From contig JAEZKX010000109.1 in the NCBI GenBank assembly GCA_023436025.1, positions 1 through 13,519 on the forward strand: a stretch of 13,519 nucleotides of DNA, given 5' to 3'. This document shows positions 6,489 through 11,557 of the stretch, piece by piece (within the stretch, counting starts at the first letter, position 1; every line of letters begins with the position of its first letter). Both the position numbers and the translations under genes were made by a program. Source of the DNA: Pseudomonadota bacterium. GTDB taxonomy: Bacteria; Pseudomonadota; Gammaproteobacteria; Burkholderiales; Burkholderiaceae_C. The notes below the pieces were generated by a model that was not told the origin of the DNA, ran no database searches, and was given only the letters and a program-made list of their open reading frames with translations.

Positions 6489-7094
6489 ATGCCATCGTCT
6501 CCCGAAGTCCCGGCCGCGCGCGCGCTGGTCCTGGGCTCCACCTCCGCCTACCGGCGCGAGCTGCTGTCGCGCCTGCGCCTGCCCTTCACCGTCGAGCCGC
6601 CACAGGTCGACGAAACGCCGCACGCCGGCGAAAGCCCGGCCGCGCTGGCGCGCCGGCTGGCCGCCGCCAAGGCGCGCGCCGTGGCCGAGCGGCATCCGCA
6701 AGCCATCGTCATCGGCTCCGACCAGGTCGCCGACCTCGGCGGCGAACCGCTGGGCAAGCCCGGCAACCACGCCAATGCCGTGGCCCAGCTGGAACGCATG
6801 AGCGGCCAGACCGTGGTGTTCCAGACCGCCCTGTCGGTGCTGTGCCTGGCCACCGGCTTCGCCCAGCACGACCTGGCGCCGGTGCGGGTGCGCTTCCGAA
6901 CCCTGGAACGCGACGAGATCGAGGCCTACCTGCGCGCCGAGCAACCCTACGACTGCGCCGGCAGCGCCAAGAGCGAGGGCATGGGCATCGCACTGCTGGA
7001 CGCGATCGACAGCGACGACCCCACAGCCCTGGTCGGCCTGCCGCTGATCCGCACTTGCCGCATGCTGCGGGCCGCCGGCCTGCGGGTGTTCTGA
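6489..7094 (+). CDS. yceF: Maf-like nucleotide pyrophosphatase, YceF type (7-methyl-GTP)
   Basis: Maf/YceF enzymes hydrolyse non-canonical nucleoside triphosphates to monophosphates. The YceF branch prefers 7-methyl-GTP. The product has 201 residues against 194 for E. coli YceF. The substrate loop is LGSTSAYRRELLSRL (15-29), followed by PQVDETP. GSDQVADL contains the conserved Asp, with KPG just after. The late motif CAGSAKSEGMG and the ending LVGLPLI match YceF closely. The gene diverges from yceD with 25 nt between start codons, the same pairing as in E. coli. It overlaps the next gene by one base (TGATG). Only a weak AAGAGA precedes the ATG. Confidence 0.92.
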   Translation: MPSSPEVPAARALVLGSTSAYRRELLSRLRLPFTVEPPQVDETPHAGESPAALARRLAAAKARAVAERHPQAIVIGSDQVADLGGEPLGKPGNHANAVAQLERMSGQTVVFQTALSVLCLATGFAQHDLAPVRVRFRTLERDEIEAYLRAEQPYDCAGSAKSEGMGIALLDAIDSDDPTALVGLPLIRTCRMLRAAGLRVF

Positions 7095-7855
7095 TGCCGC
7101 CCGGCCGCCTGCTGCTGGTGCCGGCGCCACTGGACTTCGGCACCGACACACCCGCTCCCCTGCGCGAAGTGCTGCCCGAGGGCACCATCGCCGCCGCGGC
7201 GCGCCTGAGCCACTGGATCTGCGAGAACGCGAAATCGGCGCGCGCCTACCTCAAGCGCATCGACGCGCTGCAGCCGCTGGCGGTACCGCTGCAACAGATG
7301 GCGATGCAGGAGCTGCCGCGCGAAGTGCACAAGAAGGGTGACCATGGCCCCGGCGGCTTCGACGCCCGGCCGCTGCTGCGCCCGGCGCTGGACGGGCACG
7401 ACATCGGTCTGTTGAGCGAGGCCGGCATGCCGGCGGTGGCCGATCCGGGCTCTTCGGTGGTGCGGGCCGCGCACGCGCTGGGCTTGCCGGTGGTGCCGCT
7501 GGTGGGGCCGGTGTCGCTGCTGCTGGCACTGGCCGCCAGCGGACTCAATGGGCAGAACTTCGCCTTCGTGGGCTACCTGCCGCAGGAGTCGGCGGCGCGC
7601 GCCGCCCGCCTGCGCGAGCTGGAGGCGCTGGCGCTGCGCACCGGCCAGGCGCAGCTGTTCATCGAGACGCCGTACCGGAACCTGGCGCTGTGGCAGGGCA
7701 TGCTGCAGTCCCTGAAACCGGCGACGCGACTGGCCGTGGCGACCGGATTGACGCTGCCGGACGGGCAGTGCCGGATGGCGTCGGCGGCCGAATGGAAACA
7801 GCGGGACGTCCCGGTCGCCAACGACCGGCCGGCGGTCTTCGCGATCGGGATCTAG
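7094..7855 (+). CDS. SAM-dependent methyltransferase, RsmI-like (tetrapyrrole methylase fold)
   Basis: The 253-residue product resembles RsmI, which 2'-O-methylates C1402 of 16S rRNA. GLLSEAGMPAVADPGSSVVRAA (105-126) is the hallmark SAM-binding loop, followed by VVPLVGPVS (133-141) and IETPYRN (190-196), the counterpart of RsmI's ESPHR. The usual RsmI N-terminus with a TPIGNL motif is absent: here it reads RLLLVPAPLDFG. The protein is also shorter than true RsmI (about 286). It is therefore probably a paralogue with another or unknown target; from memory such short relatives occur next to maf in Burkholderiales. The ATG shares one base with the yceF stop, so the pair should be co-translated. 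The substrate is unknown. Confidence 0.85.
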   Translation: MPPGRLLLVPAPLDFGTDTPAPLREVLPEGTIAAAARLSHWICENAKSARAYLKRIDALQPLAVPLQQMAMQELPREVHKKGDHGPGGFDARPLLRPALDGHDIGLLSEAGMPAVADPGSSVVRAAHALGLPVVPLVGPVSLLLALAASGLNGQNFAFVGYLPQESAARAARLRELEALALRTGQAQLFIETPYRNLALWQGMLQSLKPATRLAVATGLTLPDGQCRMASAAEWKQRDVPVANDRPAVFAIGI

Positions 7856-7953
7856 GAACCTGAGCGGGAGGGAGACGGGCCCGCGCCGGCGCCTAGGGAG
7901 TGGATTGCGCGCTCGCCGCGGGTGCCGACCACCCACCACGGCCACTGCTTACA

Positions 7954-7984
7954 CAGGGTGCGCCCGCGCCGCGCGCGCACCCTG
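7954..7984. terminator. Hairpin between convergent genes
   Basis: CAGGGTGCGC and GCGCACCCTG form a perfect 10-bp inverted repeat around an 11-nt GC-rich loop. It lies in the 138-nt space between the ends of the methyltransferase gene and the S49 peptidase gene, 9 nt after the peptidase stop. Neither strand has a T-run, so classical intrinsic termination is doubtful. It could block RNA decay or assist termination for both operons. The rest of 7856-7993 shows nothing else I can name. Confidence 0.5.
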
Positions 7985-7993
7985 CGGCCTGCG

Positions 7994-9013
7994 TCAACGA
8001 AGCGGCGCCACCGCCCGCAGCGCCCGCACCGCGCCTTCGCCCACGGCCGCGCCGAAGCGCTTGGCCAGCTTCTCGGCGACGTTCTCACGCCGCGTGTAGT
8101 CGACCAGCTCCTCGGCCTTGATCACTTCCCGCGCCACGAAGTCGAGGTTGCCCAGTTGGTCGGCCAGGCCCATCTCCACCGCCTGCTGGCCGGTCCAGAA
8201 CAAGCCGCTGAACACTTCGGGGGAATCGGTCTTCAGCCGCTTGCCACGGCCGGTCTTCACCACGTCGATGAACTGGAGGTGGATCTGGTCCAGCATCTGC
8301 TGCGCATGCTGGCGGTGCTTTTCCGTCTGCGGGCTGAAGGGGTCGAGGAAGCCCTTGTTCTCGCCGGCCGTCAGCAGCCGGCGCTCCACGCCCAGCTTGT
8401 CCATCAGGCCGGTAAAGCCGAAGCCTTCCATCAGCACGCCGATGCTGCCGACGATGCTGGCCTTGTCGACGTAGATGTTGTCGGCCGAGGCAGCGATGTA
8501 GTAGGCCGCCGAGGCGCAGGATTCCTCGACCACCGCGTACAGCGGCTTCTTGTACCGCGCCTTCAGGCGCCGCAGCTCGTCGTTGACGATGCCCGCCTGC
8601 ACCGGACTGCCGCCCGGCGAGTTGATCAGCAGCACCACGCCCTGCGCGCCGGCGTCCTCGAAAGCCGCCTTGGCGGCGGCGACGATGAATTCGGCGCTGG
8701 CCTCCTGCTCGGGGCCGATCTCGCCCTGGATTTCGATCACCGCCGTGTGCGGCGTCGCCTTGTCCGTCGCCGGCTGGCCGCGCCAGGTCAGCAACCAGAC
8801 CAGGAAGACGAAGAAGGCCAGCCAAGCCAGGCGGGTGAAGGTGCGCCAGCGGCGCTGCGCGCGCTGCTCCGCCAGCGAGGCGAACAGCAGGCGCTCCATG
8901 GTGGCCCGCTCCCAGCCGGGCGCCGCGGCGGCGGCGGGGGACGCGGAAGGCGTGGTGGTGGCGGGCGGCGGCGTGGCGCGGTAGTCGCCCTCGGGAGAGC
9001 CAGGCTCGTTCAT
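7994..9013 (-). CDS. sppA: S49 family peptidase (short SppA type), membrane-anchored
   Basis: S49 peptidases degrade leftover signal peptides and other membrane-associated peptides. The product has 339 residues, the short single-domain form. The N-terminal 34 residues are rich in Pro, Ala and Thr. A basic stretch (about 51-61) then precedes one membrane segment (LAWLAFFVFLVWLL, 62-75), so the catalytic part probably faces the periplasm. LINSPGGSP (129-137) is the oxyanion region. Ser168 in SCASAAYYIA is the predicted nucleophile, and Lys220 in AGENKGFLDPF the predicted base. The motif is ASAAYY instead of the common ASGGYY. The start lies 1 nt after the Rieske gene stop without a strong ribosome site, suggesting coupling. 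The operon is rluC, HAD, Rieske, peptidase. Confidence 0.92.
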   Translation of the reverse strand: MNEPGSPEGDYRATPPPATTTPSASPAAAAAPGWERATMERLLFASLAEQRAQRRWRTFTRLAWLAFFVFLVWLLTWRGQPATDKATPHTAVIEIQGEIGPEQEASAEFIVAAAKAAFEDAGAQGVVLLINSPGGSPVQAGIVNDELRRLKARYKKPLYAVVEESCASAAYYIAASADNIYVDKASIVGSIGVLMEGFGFTGLMDKLGVERRLLTAGENKGFLDPFSPQTEKHRQHAQQMLDQIHLQFIDVVKTGRGKRLKTDSPEVFSGLFWTGQQAVEMGLADQLGNLDFVAREVIKAEELVDYTRRENVAEKLAKRFGAAVGEGAVRALRAVAPLR

Positions 9014-9014
9014 C

Positions 9015-9383
9015 TCAAAACTCGATCGGTTGGAGGTTGAAAGTAGTATGCCAGTGGACCACGCCGTCCTTCTCCGTCAGCTTGATGTGGATCAAGCCAC
9101 CCCGGCAGGGGCCGCCCGCGCAGGCGCCCGTGTCAGGCTGGTAGGCGGCACCGTGCGTGCTGCAAAGCAGCCAGCGGCCGCTGTCGTCGAAGAAGCGATT
9201 GGGCTGCCAGTCCATCTCCATCGCCACGTGGGCGCAGCGATTGAGATACGCATGCACCCCGCCCTGCCAGCGCACGGCGAAGGCGCGGCAGGTCTGGCCG
9301 GCGTAGACCACGTCGAAGGGCACGGCCAGGCCGCTGTCTTCCAGGTCGCCGGAATTGCACAGCGGCACCAGCCGTTCTTCCAT
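9015..9383 (-). CDS. Rieske [2Fe-2S] ferredoxin-like protein
   Basis: A small soluble protein of 122 residues with a single Rieske domain. The cluster ligands are visible as Cys50-x-His52 (NRCAHVAMEM) and Cys74-x-x-His77 (LLCSTHGAAYQPDTG), 21 residues apart. Two further cysteines (88 and 93, in GACAGGPC) follow. No signal peptide or catalytic oxygenase domain is present, so it is an electron carrier or a stand-alone Rieske subunit. Its redox partner cannot be told. The ATG shares one base with the HAD stop (TGATG), and GGAG lies about 8 nt upstream. An alternative start 18 codons earlier would lie inside the HAD gene and is less likely. From memory, Rieske-S49 neighbours are common in Comamonadaceae. 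Confidence 0.88.
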   Translation of the reverse strand: MEERLVPLCNSGDLEDSGLAVPFDVVYAGQTCRAFAVRWQGGVHAYLNRCAHVAMEMDWQPNRFFDDSGRWLLCSTHGAAYQPDTGACAGGPCRGGLIHIKLTEKDGVVHWHTTFNLQPIEF

Positions 9384-10051
9384 CAGGCATTCTCCAGCAG
9401 CCAGTCGTGCAGCTCGCGCACCGAATGCACCACGCATTGCGGCCGCAGCGCCTCGAAGCCCTCGGTGGTGTGGGCGCCGTAGCTGACGCCGATGCTGGCG
9501 CAGCCGGCGTTGGCCGCCATCTGGAGATCGTGGGTGGTGTCGCCGATCATCAGGGTGCGCTGCGGCTCGGTGCCGAACTCGCGCATCAACTCGTCGAGCA
9601 TGCGCGGATCGGGCTTGCCGGCGGTTTCATCGGCGGTGCGCGAACCGTCGAACACGCCCGACAGCTGCGCGCTGCGCAGCACCTCGTCGAGCCCGCGGCG
9701 CGACTTGCCGGTGGCGACGGCCAGCCAGTGGTGGCGTGCCCGCAGCGCCTGCAGCATGGGCAGCACGCCGTCGAACAGGCTCAGGTCATCCTGGTGCGCC
9801 AGGTAGTGGCGCCGATACGACGCCCCGAGTTCCGCGTACTTCTCCCGGGGAACGTCCGGCGCCGCATGGGCCAGGGCCTCCATCAGGCCCATGCCAATGA
9901 CATAGGCGGCTTCCCGGTCGCCGGGCACGGTGCCGCCGACATCGGCCACCGCCCGCTGGATGCAGCGCACGATGATCCGGGTGGAATCGAACAGGGTGCC
10001 GTCCCAATCAAAGGCGATCAGGTCGAACCGGCGGGGACGCGGGACTGGCAT
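9383..10051 (-). CDS. HAD-superfamily hydrolase, phosphoglycolate phosphatase-like
   Basis: The product has 222 residues, typical of HAD-IA phosphatases with a helical cap. Motif I is DWDGTLFD with nucleophile Asp15 and acid Asp17. Motif II is Thr114 in AVATGKS, motif III Lys146 in GKPDPRML, and motif IV the pair Asp171 and Asp175 in MIGDTTHD. The cap lies at about 25-95. The substrate cannot be read from sequence: resemblance is to the Gph family, which acts on 2-phosphoglycolate, but relatives accept other phosphates. The first 44 nt overlap the end of rluC. No later start codon would keep motif I with a natural N-terminus, so the overlap seems real. The gene also overlaps the Rieske gene by one base. 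Confidence 0.9.
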   Translation of the reverse strand: MPVPRPRRFDLIAFDWDGTLFDSTRIIVRCIQRAVADVGGTVPGDREAAYVIGMGLMEALAHAAPDVPREKYAELGASYRRHYLAHQDDLSLFDGVLPMLQALRARHHWLAVATGKSRRGLDEVLRSAQLSGVFDGSRTADETAGKPDPRMLDELMREFGTEPQRTLMIGDTTHDLQMAANAGCASIGVSYGAHTTEGFEALRPQCVVHSVRELHDWLLENA

Positions 10052-11051
10052 GGGTGATGAAAGTCTGCAGCTCCGGCGGCAACGGTGACTGCAGGGCGAT
10101 GCGCTCACCGCTGGCCGGGTGGTCGAACTGTAACCGCCAGGCGTGCAGGAACATGCGCCTGAGGCCTTGCTTCTGCAGGGACTTGTTGAGGTCGAAGTCG
10201 CCGTACTTGTCGTCGCCGACGATGGGGTGGCCCTGGCTGGCGAGGTGGACGCGGATCTGGTGGGTGCGCCCGGTCTTGATGGTCACCTCCAGCAGGGAGT
10301 AGCCCGGCGCCGCCGCACCACCGCGGACAGGCGCCGGTGCGGCAGGGATCAGGTCGCGGACCTTGACCAGCGTGATCGAGCGCATGCCGTCGGGGTCGTC
10401 CTTGGCGACCACCTTCACCCGGCGCTCGCCGTCGGCCAGCAGGTACTTGTGCAGCGGCAGGTCGATGACCTTCCGGTTGGCCGGCCAGGCGCCGATGACC
10501 AGGGCCAGGTAGGTCTTGCCGGTCTCGCGTTCGCGGAACTGGTCCTGCAGCCTGACCAGGGCCGAGCGCTTCTTGGCCACCAGCAGGATGCCCGAGGTCT
10601 CCCGGTCCAGCCGGTGCACCAGTTCCAGGAACTTCGCCTGCGGCCGGGCCTGGCGCAGCTGCTCGATGACCCCGGAGCTGACCCCGCTGCCGCCGTGCAC
10701 GGCCACGCCGGCCGGCTTGTCGATGGCCAGCAGGTGCTCGTCCTCGAACAGCAGCGGGAATTCCCGCGCCGGCGCCGGCTTCTCCAGCCTGGCGCTGGCC
10801 GCCTCGGAGACCCGCACCGGCGGGACGCGCACGACGTCGCCCTCGGCCACCCGGGTGTCGGCGGCGGCACGGCCCTTGTTCACCCGCACCTCGCCGGAGC
10901 GGATGATCCGGTAGACGTGGGTTTTCGGCACCCCCTTGAGGACCCGGATGAGGAAATTGTCGAGGCGTTGGCCCGCGGAATCATCCCCGACGGTCACGAA
11001 CCTGACTTCAGCGCTTGCAGGGGACACGCCGCCCCCTATAATCTGTTTCAC
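10008..11051 (-). CDS. rluC: 23S rRNA pseudouridine synthase RluC
   Basis: RluC-type enzymes convert specific uridines of 23S rRNA to pseudouridine (955, 2504 and 2580 in E. coli). The product has 347 residues, somewhat longer than E. coli RluC (319). An S4 RNA-binding domain covers about 27-75 (GQRLDNFL to NKGR). The catalytic Asp149 is in HRLDRETSG, and KTGRTHQIRVHL (259-270) and GDDKYG (279-284) are conserved RluA-family blocks. A low-complexity Ala/Pro insert at 236-250 explains part of the extra length. The GTG at 11051 is chosen because MKQII is a familiar start for this family; a GTG at codon 19 is the alternative. Codons 3-6 overlie the divergent rne promoter. The last 14 codons and the stop lie inside the HAD gene. 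Confidence 0.92.
   Translation of the reverse strand: MKQIIGGGVSPASAEVRFVTVGDDSAGQRLDNFLIRVLKGVPKTHVYRIIRSGEVRVNKGRAAADTRVAEGDVVRVPPVRVSEAASARLEKPAPAREFPLLFEDEHLLAIDKPAGVAVHGGSGVSSGVIEQLRQARPQAKFLELVHRLDRETSGILLVAKKRSALVRLQDQFRERETGKTYLALVIGAWPANRKVIDLPLHKYLLADGERRVKVVAKDDPDGMRSITLVKVRDLIPAAPAPVRGGAAAPGYSLLEVTIKTGRTHQIRVHLASQGHPIVGDDKYGDFDLNKSLQKQGLRRMFLHAWRLQFDHPASGERIALQSPLPPELQTFITHASPASPPVRPDRL
11015..11042 (+). promoter_or_regulatory. Predicted rne promoter
   Basis: A perfect TATAAT at 11037-11042 is preceded by TTGCAG (half of the -35 consensus TTGACA) with a 16-nt spacer. The start point would be near 11049. The promoter lies inside the start of rluC on the other strand: read there, the -10 encodes part of Gln3-Ile4-Ile5. 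It is the only consensus-like promoter upstream of rne that I see. A perfect -10 in such GC-rich DNA is unlikely by chance. A start here would give RNase E message a leader of about 500 nt, consistent with the long leaders of rne in other proteobacteria. Confidence 0.65.
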
Positions 11052-11557
11052 TAGCGCGACGCTGTAAGTGGTTGATTTGGCTGGCAGTTTAGCCCACCCT
11101 CCACCCCTTCGCGCGCTGGCAGGTCGATGCCGACGGCACCGTGCCGCGCAGATCCAGGGCCAAAGCCCTGCATGGCGCGCTCGTTTCCGTTCAGGGGCCG
11201 GCTCTTCGAAACACTGATACGGAATAACAAGCCTGCAGCGCAACGCTTCAGGCGGATCAAAGCGAGAACAACGGTGCTGATGGTGTTCCTCCTGGCTTTC
11301 TGGCGCTGGCTGCTGCCCGCGCCGGCCATGCAGGCGCCGCCGTGGCCCCACCTCCTCAGCGTCGCCCCCACCGCCCATCCGGCGGTGCGCCGGCATGCCA
11401 GGCTCGCCCCCATCCCTGTGCCCTTGCGGAGGCTGCTGAGCTAGACGCTCCGCAGCCTGCCCGCACTCCGGCAATTCCATCCGTTTCGAAGCGCCTGCAC
11501 GGCATCGTTGGACCCCCGTGGTCCGGTGATGGTTGTACGAGAAAGAGGTGACGCTTC
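11049..11557 (+). promoter_or_regulatory. Long structured 5' leader of rne (no gene seen)
   Basis: About 500 nt separate the rluC and rne starts without a convincing gene. Hairpins visible on the rne strand are CGGCA/TGCCG (11134-11146), CAGGGC-caaa-GCCCTG (11155-11170), and an 11-bp stem with one mismatch, AGGCTGC-t-GAGC / GCTC-c-GCAGCCT (11430-11458). A GGACC/GGTCC stem (11510-11524) ends 33 nt before the ATG. Between about 11180 and 11290 the sequence is clearly less GC-rich, so probably unpaired. In E. coli and pseudomonads the rne leader binds RNase E and lets the enzyme destroy its own message; the same role is inferred here. The longest frame in this stretch (11127-11444) has codon use unlike the neighbours. 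Confidence 0.6.
11545..11551 (+). promoter_or_regulatory. rne ribosome binding site
   Basis: GAGGTGA is a 7-base match to the anti-Shine-Dalgarno complement, with 6 nt to the ATG at 11558. It fixes the start at MKRMLINAT, the invariant RNase E N-terminus, and excludes the out-of-frame ATG at 11533. Confidence 0.85.

Noticed and set aside
6464..6541. Longer yceD start
   Set aside because: The 26 added residues are unlike the family and would overlap the start of the divergent yceF gene.
7954..7984. Attachment site or mobile-element end at the 10-bp inverted repeat
   Set aside because: There is no flanking direct repeat, integrase or transposase. Position between convergent genes favours a terminator-like role.
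11051..11413. 120-codon minus-strand frame in the rne leader
   Set aside because: Poor codon use, no ribosome site and no recognisable motif. It is probably chance in a GC-rich leader.
11052..11480. N-terminal extension of rluC to an upstream ATG
   Set aside because: The extension is low-complexity, not RluA-like, and would run through the rne leader. The conserved RluC N-terminus begins at or after the GTG at 11051.
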